Notes: generated by a model not told the origin, from the sequence alone. DNA of 5,610 nucleotides from an uncultured Ruminococcus sp. (GCA_902772795.1 CACYBZ010000096.1:1-5610), one strand, 5' to 3'; counted from the stretch's first letter, positions 1-5,511 are shown. Translations and numbers: made by a program.

Positions 1-43
1 AAACACTCCGCTATAAACCTGAAATCTATAGCAGAGTGTTTTT
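1..43 (-). terminator. Intrinsic terminator of ackA, probably bidirectional
   Basis: A 15-bp stem (arms 1-15 and 27-41) encloses an 11-nt loop at 16-26. Pair 9/33 is a C/A mismatch in plus-strand RNA but a G-U wobble in minus-strand RNA, so the stem is fully paired only in the ackA direction. The hairpin ends 19 bp beyond the ackA stop codon. The minus-strand U-tract begins with three T at the window edge and its rest lies outside. The plus strand has a run of five T (39-43), so it could also end a gene entering from the left. Confidence 0.8.
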
Positions 44-59
44 CTGTCTGAAATAATTA

Positions 60-1271
60 TTATTTTACACTGTTGACAATAGCCTTTGTATCTCTGGCAA
101 TAACCAGTTCTTCATTGGTCGGAATAACATAAACTTCAACTTTACTGTCGGGAGTCGAAATTTTGCCCTCTTTGCCACGTATCATTTTTTCGTTGAGTTC
201 AGGGTCAACCTTTACCCCAAGACAGGACAGCTGGTCACAAATTGCCTGTCTGTGCTTTGACTGGTTTTCTCCCAGACCTGCAGTGAATATCATAACGTCA
301 CAGCCACCCAAAGCAACATAATATCCGCCGATGAATTTTTCAATTTCATATCTCAGAATTTCATGTGCCAGTTTTGCTCTCTCATTACCTTCACTTACCG
401 CTTTGGTAACATCTCTGTCGTCACTGGAAACACCTGAAATACCAAGCAGACCTGACTTCTTATTGAGAATGTCGCTCATCTGCTGAGGGGTAAGGTCTTC
501 TTTTTCGGCAATATAGGTAACAACAGACGGGTCAAGTGTTCCGCAACGTGTTCCCATCATAAAACCATCAAGCGGAGTAAGTCCCATACTGGTATCAATA
601 ACTTTTCCGTCCTGAATAGCGGTGATTGATGAACCATTGCCTAAGTGACAGGTAATCATTTTTATGCCTTCAAGAGATTTTCCTGTGATTTCTGTCCAAC
701 GGTTGCTGACATAACGATGAGATGTTCCGTGGAAACCGTAACGGCGAATATTGTATTTTTCATAATATTCATAAGGGATAGGATAAATATATGCTTTAGG
801 AGGCATTGTCGCATGAAAAGCGGTATCAAATACAGCAACCTGAGGCACGTCTTTTCCGAATACCTCTATACAAGCTTCTATTGCCTGAACGTGTCCTTTA
901 TTGTGCAAAGGAGCTAACGGAATTAATTCTCTGATACCGTTGATAACTTCATCGGTTACCAGTTCACTCTTACTGAATTTTGCACCGCCCTGCACTACTC
1001 TGTGTCCTACTGCTGAGATTTCATCTGTACTTTTGATTACACCGTATTCAGCGTCTGTCAGCATGGCGTTGACCTGCATGAATGCCTCTTTATGGTCTTT
1101 CATTTCAACTTCTTTTTCTGCCGTTCTTCCGTCACTTGTTTTGTGTCCGATAAAACTTTTATCCAGTCCTATTCTTTCACAGTTTCCTTTACAAAGCATG
1201 GTTTCGTTTTCCATATCAAATAACTGATATTTCAATGACGAACTTCCTGCATTGATGACAAGAATCATCAT
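60..1271 (-). CDS. ackA: Acetate kinase AckA
   Basis: Converts acetyl phosphate and ADP to acetate and ATP (reversible), the substrate-level phosphorylation step of acetate fermentation, in the cytosol. The 403-residue protein is full length for the family and has the two-lobed ASKHA kinase fold. Visible motifs are NAGSSSLK at 7-14, GHRVVQGG at 89-96 (Arg91), DTAFHATMP at 149-157 (Asp149), YGFHGTSH at 178-185 (His181), HLGNGSS at 209-215, Arg242 in GTRCGT, the adenosine-side TAGLGEN at 330-336 and NEE at 386-388. These match the catalytic Arg/Asp/His/Arg/Glu set known from Methanosarcina acetate kinase. The first of two consecutive ATGs is preferred: it lies 9 nt from the Shine-Dalgarno TAAGGAGAG (1281-1289), and the family normally starts M-x-I-L-V-I-N. 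The gene is monocistronic in view: terminator downstream, divergent tmcAL upstream. No pta lies beside it in this window. Confidence 0.98.
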   Translation of the reverse strand: MMILVINAGSSSLKYQLFDMENETMLCKGNCERIGLDKSFIGHKTSDGRTAEKEVEMKDHKEAFMQVNAMLTDAEYGVIKSTDEISAVGHRVVQGGAKFSKSELVTDEVINGIRELIPLAPLHNKGHVQAIEACIEVFGKDVPQVAVFDTAFHATMPPKAYIYPIPYEYYEKYNIRRYGFHGTSHRYVSNRWTEITGKSLEGIKMITCHLGNGSSITAIQDGKVIDTSMGLTPLDGFMMGTRCGTLDPSVVTYIAEKEDLTPQQMSDILNKKSGLLGISGVSSDDRDVTKAVSEGNERAKLAHEILRYEIEKFIGGYYVALGGCDVMIFTAGLGENQSKHRQAICDQLSCLGVKVDPELNEKMIRGKEGKISTPDSKVEVYVIPTNEELVIARDTKAIVNSVK

Positions 1272-1313
1272 AGTATAAATCTCTCCTTATGTAAAAAATT
1301 TTGTGTCGGTGAC

Positions 1314-1342
1314 TTTACCTTCGACAACACCTATTATATAAT
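1314..1342 (+). promoter_or_regulatory. Predicted sigma-A-type promoter of tmcAL
   Basis: TTTACC (1314-1319, four of six matches to TTGACA) and a perfect TATAAT (1337-1342) are separated by 17 bp. Transcription would start near 1349, about 50 nt before the tmcAL ATG. Its -10 overlaps the ackA -10 by two bases, so polymerase could probably occupy only one direction at a time. Predicted from consensus only; the -35 is weak. Confidence 0.5.
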
Positions 1343-1360
1343 AATACAAATCGCTTACAA
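1333..1360 (-). promoter_or_regulatory. Predicted sigma-A-type promoter of ackA
   Basis: On the minus strand, TTGTAA (1360-1355) and a perfect TATAAT (1338-1333) are separated by 16 bp. Transcription would start near 1326, giving a leader of about 55 nt before the ackA start. The -10 box is the left half of a 12-bp palindrome (1332-1343) shared with the opposing tmcAL promoter. Predicted from consensus matches only. Confidence 0.65.
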
Positions 1361-1398
1361 ATTCAACCTTTTTTAGTCCAAAATTTCAGGGTGGTTTA

Positions 1399-2586
1399 AT
1401 GAAAAATTGCGTCATTATCTGTGAATTCAATCCTTTTCATAAAGGACATCGGTATTTAATTGAACAGTGTCGGAAAAGCGGAGCAACTCATATTACCGCC
1501 GTAATGAGCGGTAACTTTGTTCAGCGTGGCGATGTGGCTGTTATTTCCAAACACTCCCGAACGGAAGCGATTCTCAACAGCGGTGTTGATTTGGTTCTGG
1601 AACTGCCTCTCCCCTATGCTCTTTCCCATGCACAGCATTTTGCCCGGGGCGGTGTACAGATTGCCGACAGTATGGGGTGTGCGGATTTTCTGGCATTCGG
1701 CAGTGAATGCGGTAATATTGAACTTCTGACACAGACTGCAACGATTATGCAAAGTACAGCATTTTCTGCCCGTCTGAAACAGGAAATAACAAGAGGTATC
1801 AGCTATCCTGATGCGGTGGCTGACGCTATGGAATGCTTTGGCTGTCAATTTCGTGATGTACTGCAATCACCGAATAATGTGCTTGGTATAGAATATCTCA
1901 AGGCTCTGCAAGAAATTCATTCTCCCATTACACCTATGACTTTCAAAAGAATGGGCGACAATCATCATTGTTCTGAAATCGCCTCAACTTTTGCCAGTGC
2001 TACCGGTATCAGAAAACGGATTACCAACCATCTTGATTTTCAGAACTATGTTCCTGAAAGTTCCTATGATATTCTGTATCGTGATATCTCCGAAGGTGCA
2101 GTTGCGGATATACAGAATAATATGCGTGGTGTTCTCTGCCGACTGCGTAATATGTCTGTGAAAGACTTTTCTGAAATTGCCGATGTCAACGAGGGACTGG
2201 AATATAAAATCAGAACAGCAGTTCAGCAATCTGTAACTTTCGACGAAATCATTGAAAAGGCAAAATCCAGGCGCTATACCTATACACGTCTGAGAAGAAT
2301 TCTGTTATCTGCCTTTTTAGGCATAACTAAAGATTTTTCAGATAAACCTGTTCCCTATCTTCGGATTCTGGGATTTAACCAGAACGGTGCGGAAATTCTG
2401 AAAGTTATGAAAAAACGAGCAACACTTCCTATAGTAACCAAACTCACAAAACTTCCTGATAATTTTCCTGTATTCGGTGAACGGCTTCTGCATCTTGAAA
2501 CTGCTTCTACGGATATTTATTATACCTTTACACAGCAAGTCAAACCTTGTGGTATGGAATTTAAAAACGGTATTGTTGTCAGATGA
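1399..2586 (+). CDS. tmcAL: tRNA(Met) cytidine acetate ligase TmcAL (YlbM family)
   Basis: Predicted to activate acetate with ATP to acetyl-AMP and pass the acetyl group to N4 of cytidine 34 in the anticodon of elongator tRNA-Met, giving ac4C; this activity is known for Bacillus subtilis TmcAL (formerly YlbM). The 395 residues cover the whole family length. The N-terminal nucleotidyltransferase fold shows EFNPFHKGH at 9-17 with the HxGH nucleotide-binding signature at 14-17, MSGNFVQRG at 36-44, GVDLVLELP at 62-70, FGSE at 100-103, SPNNVLGIEYLKAL at 157-170 and the SATGIRK motif at 200-206. The C-terminal part carries the conserved RRYTYTRLRR stretch. The start follows an AGGGTGG Shine-Dalgarno-like site (1388-1394) only 4 nt from the ATG, weaker and closer than those of the neighbours. 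It is divergent from ackA, whose products (acetate, ATP) are its substrates. A generic nucleotidyltransferase label is the main alternative name. Confidence 0.93.
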   Translation: MKNCVIICEFNPFHKGHRYLIEQCRKSGATHITAVMSGNFVQRGDVAVISKHSRTEAILNSGVDLVLELPLPYALSHAQHFARGGVQIADSMGCADFLAFGSECGNIELLTQTATIMQSTAFSARLKQEITRGISYPDAVADAMECFGCQFRDVLQSPNNVLGIEYLKALQEIHSPITPMTFKRMGDNHHCSEIASTFASATGIRKRITNHLDFQNYVPESSYDILYRDISEGAVADIQNNMRGVLCRLRNMSVKDFSEIADVNEGLEYKIRTAVQQSVTFDEIIEKAKSRRYTYTRLRRILLSAFLGITKDFSDKPVPYLRILGFNQNGAEILKVMKKRATLPIVTKLTKLPDNFPVFGERLLHLETASTDIYYTFTQQVKPCGMEFKNGIVVR

Positions 2587-2593
2587 TTTTCAG

Positions 2594-2628
2594 CGGATAT
2601 TCTTTCAGAGTATCCGTATTTATTTTTT
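2594..2628 (+). terminator. Intrinsic terminator of tmcAL
   Basis: A 9-bp stem (CGGATATTC at 2594-2602 with GAGTATCCG at 2608-2616, one G-U wobble in plus-strand RNA) has a 5-nt loop. The T-rich tail at 2617-2628 ends in six T. It begins 8 bp after the tmcAL stop codon. Confidence 0.8.
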
Positions 2629-2710
2629 GTTGTTTTTATGTAGTAAATTAATAAATAGCAAAGTTTATTTTTTATTAATAAACAGATAATATTATATTTA
2701 TTATAATTTA
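2629..2710. other. AT-rich convergent intergenic stretch with no recognisable gene
   Basis: This lies between the facing terminators of tmcAL and tcdA. It is very AT-rich and holds the palindrome TTTATTAATAAA (2671-2682) and a weak AT-only stem (2663-2669 with 2677-2683). I see no coding frame, RNA gene or promoter that I would defend. Confidence 0.6.
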
Positions 2711-2745
2711 TTTCAAAATAAAATCCCCTGTATTTCCAGAGGATT
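2711..2745 (-). terminator. Intrinsic terminator of tcdA
   Basis: In minus-strand RNA, AATCCTCTG (2745-2737) pairs with CAGGGGATT (2730-2722) in 9 bp including one U-G wobble, with a 6-nt loop. A TTATTTT tail follows at 2721-2715. In the plus direction the wobble becomes a C/A mismatch, so the hairpin favours the tcdA direction. It starts 10 nt past the tcdA stop codon. Confidence 0.8.
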
Positions 2746-2755
2746 ACTTTCGGTC

Positions 2756-3466
2756 TTATTTAGAAAGATTTTTTATTACTTCTCCTGCAATAATCAGTCC
2801 GACCACCGACGGCACAAATGCCGTACTTCCCGGAACAGCTCTGCCTGTTGTTCCTTTGGTTTCGTGACTGCGGAGCGGTGTTATCGGCTTTTCTTTGGAG
2901 TAGACAACTTTCAGCTTCCTGATTCCACGTTTTTTCAGTTCCTGCCTCATTACCCTCGCCAGAGGACACACCGATGTCTGATAGATATCCGCAATTTCAA
3001 AAGCTGTCGGGTCAAGCTTGTTGCCTGCTCCCATACTGCTGATTATCGGCGTTCCTGTTTCGTTGCATTTCATAATCAGCTCTATTTTTCCTGATACCGT
3101 ATCTATCGCATCTATCACGTAATCATATCGGGCAAAATCAAATTGTTCTGACGTTTCAGGGGTAAAAAATGTCTTGTACTTATGGACTTTCGCCTGTGGA
3201 TTAATTGCCTTTATTCTTTCCTCAGCGACATCTACCTTGTCCCTGCCGATACTCTCCACAGTGGCAATTATCTGACGGTTGATATTTGTCTGACTTACAC
3301 TGTCATTGTCAATAATATCAATTTCTCCCAGACCGCTGCGTATCAGTGCCTCGACCACATACCCCCCTACTCCTCCTATTCCGAATACGGCTACTCGGGA
3401 ATTTCTGATGTTTTCCATTGCTTCATCACCTAAAAGCAGTCGTGTTCTTGAAAAACTATCACACAT
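2756..3466 (-). CDS. tcdA: tRNA threonylcarbamoyladenosine dehydratase TcdA (ThiF/E1-like)
   Basis: Predicted to use ATP to cyclise t6A37 to ct6A in ANN-decoding tRNAs, in the cytosol; E. coli TcdA (CsdL/YgdL) is the reference. With the start used here the protein has 236 residues. It shows the Rossmann ATP-binding loop FGIGGVGGYV at 28-37, the acidic strand IIDND at 51-55 followed by TNINRQ at 60-65 (the usual E1-like Asn/Arg/Gln set), DYVIDAIDTV at 115-124, MGAGNKLDP at 145-153 and the closing PGSTAFVPSVVGLIIAGEV at 212-230. The frame is open to a TTG at 3535, but I choose the ATG at 3466. It has TAAGGAGAG 8 nt upstream (3475-3483), family members begin close to the FSRT-LLLG stretch, and the promoter lies inside the extended region. 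Residues 196-213 are short and cysteine-free where, from memory, many clostridial homologues carry a Cys-rich insert. The gene appears monocistronic. A ThiF/MoeB-type adenylyltransferase with another partner is the less likely alternative. Confidence 0.92.
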   Translation of the reverse strand: MCDSFSRTRLLLGDEAMENIRNSRVAVFGIGGVGGYVVEALIRSGLGEIDIIDNDSVSQTNINRQIIATVESIGRDKVDVAEERIKAINPQAKVHKYKTFFTPETSEQFDFARYDYVIDAIDTVSGKIELIMKCNETGTPIISSMGAGNKLDPTAFEIADIYQTSVCPLARVMRQELKKRGIRKLKVVYSKEKPITPLRSHETKGTTGRAVPGSTAFVPSVVGLIIAGEVIKNLSK

Positions 3467-3506
3467 AATTATTTCTCTCCTTAAAATCCACTTCATTTGC
3501 TTTCTA

Positions 3507-3535
3507 ATAATAAAGATACTTTTGTTTTTTGTCAA
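3507..3535 (-). promoter_or_regulatory. Strong predicted sigma-A-type promoter of tcdA
   Basis: On the minus strand a perfect TTGACA (3535-3530) and TATTAT (3512-3507) are separated by 17 bp. Transcription would start near 3500, giving a leader of roughly 34 nt that contains the Shine-Dalgarno at 3475-3483. The TTG that opens the longest tcdA frame is the first half of this -35 box, which argues against translation starting there. Confidence 0.75.
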
Positions 3536-3554
3536 TCATTAACAAAATAAATTT

Positions 3555-3576
3555 TTTCAACAAAATTTCGACAAAA
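3555..3576. promoter_or_regulatory. Tandem Spo0A-box-like direct repeat
   Basis: Two adjacent 11-bp units, TTTCAACAAAA (3555-3565) and TTTCGACAAAA (3566-3576), differ at one base. Read on the minus strand the second is TTTTGTCGAAA, an exact match to the TGTCGAA core of the Spo0A (0A) box; the first is a one-mismatch version, one helical turn away. They end 4 bp before the predicted hpf -35. Calling this an operator is inference, because the same core also occurs by chance inside coding sequence in this window. Confidence 0.3.
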
Positions 3577-3580
3577 ACTA

Positions 3581-3609
3581 TTTATTTTTTATTAATTATG
3601 TGATATAAT
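3581..3609 (+). promoter_or_regulatory. Predicted extended -10 promoter of hpf
   Basis: A perfect TATAAT (3604-3609) is preceded by TG at 3601-3602, which makes an extended -10 (TGnTATAAT). The -35 at the right distance is poor (TTTATT at 3581-3586, 17-bp spacer). Transcription would start near 3616, about 68 nt before the ATG. The upstream DNA is A/T-tract rich and could act as an UP element. I see no convincing SigB or SigH site, although hpf is stress-controlled in some Firmicutes. Confidence 0.6.
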
Positions 3610-3683
3610 AATTCCAGTGGAAAGAAAAGGCTTTTGTTGCCTGTATTTTCAAAAAATCAGTCAGTTTACGGAGGTAAATTTTT

Positions 3684-4226
3684 ATGAAAATTACTTATGT
3701 GGAGAGAAATGTTAATCTCAGAGATAACTTCAAATTCAGAGTTGAAAAAAAACTTGGCAAATTCGATAAAATCTTCAGTGATGATGCCGTTGCCTATGTT
3801 ACCGTTACCGTACAGAAAAATGACCAGACCGTAGAAATTACCATCAAAGACAAGGGTATCTTCTATCGTGCTGAGCAGACTTGTGCTGAAATGAATGACG
3901 CTGTTGACAAAGTTGTCGATGTTATCGGCGGACTTATCCGCAAGAATAAAACCAAACTCGAAAAGAAACACAAAAGCGGAGCCATTGACAGCTTTATTGC
4001 AGACTATGATTTTAATGACACAGTTGCAGAAGAAGATGATTTTGAAATCGCCAGAACAAAAACTATTCCCGTTAAACCGATGTCGGTAGAAGAAGCTATT
4101 TTGCAGATGAACCTGCTTAATCACCAGTTCTTCATGTTCAAAGACGCAGATACCAATGAAATTGTTGTCGTCTACAAAAGAAAAGCCGGAAAATACGGTC
4201 TGCTTATTCCTGATGACGAGGATTAA
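3684..4226 (+). CDS. hpf: Long-form ribosome hibernation promoting factor HPF (RaiA/YfiA family)
   Basis: Binds the 30S decoding region and pairs two 70S ribosomes into inactive 100S dimers during stationary phase or stress. The 180 residues fit the long HPF architecture. The N-terminal S30AE/RaiA-type domain spans about 1-98, including the basic helix end IRKNKTKLEKKHKSG at 85-99. An acidic, flexible linker covers about 100-120 (several Asp/Glu). The C-terminal dimerisation domain runs from about 121 to 176, with the hallmark RTKTIPVKPMSVEEAILQMN at 124-143 and VVYKRKAGKYGLL at 162-174. The start has an excellent Shine-Dalgarno, GGAGGT (3670-3675), 8 nt from the ATG. No terminator lies directly after the stop; the first hairpin is at 4281-4310, so some transcripts may continue into the methyltransferase gene. 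Short YfiA-type inhibitors lack the C-terminal domain seen here. Confidence 0.97.
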   Translation: MKITYVERNVNLRDNFKFRVEKKLGKFDKIFSDDAVAYVTVTVQKNDQTVEITIKDKGIFYRAEQTCAEMNDAVDKVVDVIGGLIRKNKTKLEKKHKSGAIDSFIADYDFNDTVAEEDDFEIARTKTIPVKPMSVEEAILQMNLLNHQFFMFKDADTNEIVVVYKRKAGKYGLLIPDDED

Positions 4227-4228
4227 TA

Positions 4229-4257
4229 TTGAATATAAAGCAAATTTATGATATACT
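4229..4257 (+). promoter_or_regulatory. Predicted promoter of the methyltransferase gene
   Basis: TTGAAT (4229-4234) and TATACT (4252-4257) are separated by 17 bp, with a TG at 4249-4250 giving an extended -10. Transcription would start near 4264, leaving a leader of about 72 nt that includes the hairpin at 4282-4310. The -35 begins 2 bp after the hpf stop codon. Confidence 0.65.
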
Positions 4258-4281
4258 GTCGGCATATTGACGGTTTATCGG

Positions 4282-4315
4282 GCGGTCAGCGGTGATGTAC
4301 TGTTGACCGCTTTCT
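4282..4315 (+). terminator. Leader hairpin: hpf terminator or attenuator of the downstream gene
   Basis: Arms 4282-4293 (GCGGTCAGCGGT) and 4299-4310 (ACTGTTGACCGC) form 12 bp with two G-U wobbles and a 5-nt loop. The wobbles are pairable only in plus-strand RNA. The tail TTTCT is short for an intrinsic terminator. The left arm contains GCGGT twice (4282-4286, 4289-4293); either copy can pair with ACCGC (4306-4310), so two registers are possible. It lies downstream of the promoter at 4229-4257 and 9 nt before the Shine-Dalgarno AAAGGAG (4320-4326), so it could act on termination or on translation. Confidence 0.5.
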
Positions 4316-4335
4316 GATGAAAGGAGTATTTTTTT

Positions 4336-5451
4336 ATGAAAATAAATCTGGTCGCTCCCTGTATGCTGGGGGCTGAAGGTCTTGTCGCCGCTGAACTTAA
4401 ATTTATCGGTGCGGAAAATGTACAGTCTGAAAATGGCAGAGTCTATTTTCAGGGAGATGACAATATTCTTGCCAGAGCAAATATCTGTTCACGGTACAGC
4501 GAAAGAATCTTAATTGAAATGGGAAAATTTACCGCCAGAACCTTTGAAGAACTGTTTCAGAATGTCAAAAAAATTCCTTGGGAAAACTGGATTGGTAAAA
4601 AAGACCGTTTTCCTGTAAAGGGAAGCAGTCTGAATTCTCAGCTGAGCAGTGTTCCCACCTGTCAGAAAATTATCAAAAAGGCGATTGTCGAAAGACTGAA
4701 AAGTAAACACAAAGTGCAGTGGCTTGAAGAAACAGGCGAACTTTTTCAGGTACAATTTCTGATGATGAAAAATAATGTCAGTATGATGATTGACACTTCG
4801 GGAAACGGTCTGCACAAAAGAGGCTATCGGGCAGTTTCCACTGATGCTCCCATCAAAGAAACACTGGCTTCGACAATGGCTGATTTATCCCGTGTACATA
4901 ACGGCGATGTTCTTGTTGACCCTTTTTGCGGTTCGGGAACGGTACTCATTGAATCAGCTTTAAAGGCACTGAACATTGCCCCGGGGAAAAATCGTGACTT
5001 TACCTGCCGTCACTGGCATAGGATTGAAGAAAAAGTCTGGAAACAGGAACAGGAAAAAGCTCTTTCGGAAGAAAAAACAAACCGTGATTTCCGTGCTTTC
5101 GGCTATGATATCGACTCCCACGCTATTGATATTGCCGTTTCTAATGCACAGAAAGCAGGATTGCAGGACATCATTCAGTTTGAAAAGCGGGATATACGGG
5201 ATTTTACCGCTGATTTTGAAAAATGTAAGGTCATTACAAACCCTCCATATGGTGAACGCTTACTGGACATCGAACAGGCACAGAATCTTTATCGGATTAT
5301 GGGCGAAAAATTCTTAAAAAGACAGGGTTACAGCTATACTATTATCAGTCCTGATGAAGATTTTGAATTGCTGTTCGGACGAAAAGCCGACAAAAGACGT
5401 AAATTATACAATGGTATGATTAAATGCCAGGTGTACCTGTATTTCCGATGA
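4336..5451 (+). CDS. THUMP-domain class I SAM-dependent RNA methyltransferase (RlmL/YpsC-like)
   Basis: Predicted RNA guanine-N2 methyltransferase of the UPF0020 family. E. coli RlmL methylates 23S rRNA G2445 with a domain of this kind; B. subtilis YpsC is the stand-alone form. The 371 residues match the stand-alone length, without the RlmK half of the E. coli fusion. Residues 1 to about 45 form a ferredoxin-like start, about 45-155 the THUMP RNA-binding domain, and HKRGYR at 160-165 leads into the catalytic domain. That domain shows SAM motif I VDPFCGSGT at 194-202, the acidic GYDID at 256-260 and the catalytic NPPY at 302-305, typical of N-methylation of exocyclic amines. The ATG has AAAGGAG (4320-4326) 9 nt upstream. 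It follows hpf in the same direction with its own promoter and ends before a strong terminator. The exact target nucleotide cannot be read from sequence; a tRNA target (Trm11/TrmN-like) is the alternative. Confidence 0.93.
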   Translation: MKINLVAPCMLGAEGLVAAELKFIGAENVQSENGRVYFQGDDNILARANICSRYSERILIEMGKFTARTFEELFQNVKKIPWENWIGKKDRFPVKGSSLNSQLSSVPTCQKIIKKAIVERLKSKHKVQWLEETGELFQVQFLMMKNNVSMMIDTSGNGLHKRGYRAVSTDAPIKETLASTMADLSRVHNGDVLVDPFCGSGTVLIESALKALNIAPGKNRDFTCRHWHRIEEKVWKQEQEKALSEEKTNRDFRAFGYDIDSHAIDIAVSNAQKAGLQDIIQFEKRDIRDFTADFEKCKVITNPPYGERLLDIEQAQNLYRIMGEKFLKRQGYSYTIISPDEDFELLFGRKADKRRKLYNGMIKCQVYLYFR

Positions 5452-5463
5452 ATTTGTCACAAG

Positions 5464-5500
5464 AAAAAAACTCCTCACCCGATAAGTGAGGAGTTTTTTT
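5464..5500. terminator. Strong bidirectional intrinsic terminator
   Basis: A perfect 15-bp inverted repeat has arms 5464-5478 and 5486-5500 and a 7-nt loop (CCGATAA). The core is CTCCTCAC/GTGAGGAG, flanked by seven A on the left and seven T on the right, so it works in either direction. It ends the methyltransferase gene, whose stop codon is 12 bp upstream, and could also end a minus-strand gene entering from the right. Confidence 0.93.
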
Positions 5501-5511
5501 ATCTGTTTCTG

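Noticed and set aside
1303..1326. Small TGTCG/CGACA stem in the ackA leader as a possible riboswitch
   Set aside because: It has only 5 bp around a long loop, with no conserved aptamer features that I recognise.
1456..1866. A 136-codon minus-strand frame inside tmcAL
   Set aside because: It lies wholly inside a well-supported gene on the other strand and has no recognisable domain.
2663..2683. AT-only stem and TTTATTAATAAA palindrome between the convergent terminators
   Set aside because: Such palindromes are expected by chance in DNA this AT-rich, and the stem would be unstable.
3666..4265. A 199-codon open frame on the minus strand across the whole of hpf
   Set aside because: It is an antisense shadow: hpf on the other strand has full family homology, a perfect Shine-Dalgarno and a promoter, while this frame has no recognisable motif.
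4248..4295. A 15-codon open frame (ATG to TGA) in the leader of the methyltransferase gene
   Set aside because: It begins upstream of the predicted transcription start (about 4264) and has no Shine-Dalgarno, so a leader peptide is not supported.
4295..4306. Three-codon frame Met-Tyr-Cys in the loop and right arm of the leader hairpin
   Set aside because: It has no ribosome binding site and is too short to distinguish from chance.
4685..4876. Two further exact 0A-box-like 8-mers (4685-4692 and 4869-4876)
   Set aside because: Both are inside the methyltransferase coding sequence and explained by its codons. They serve as a warning that the core word is not rare here.
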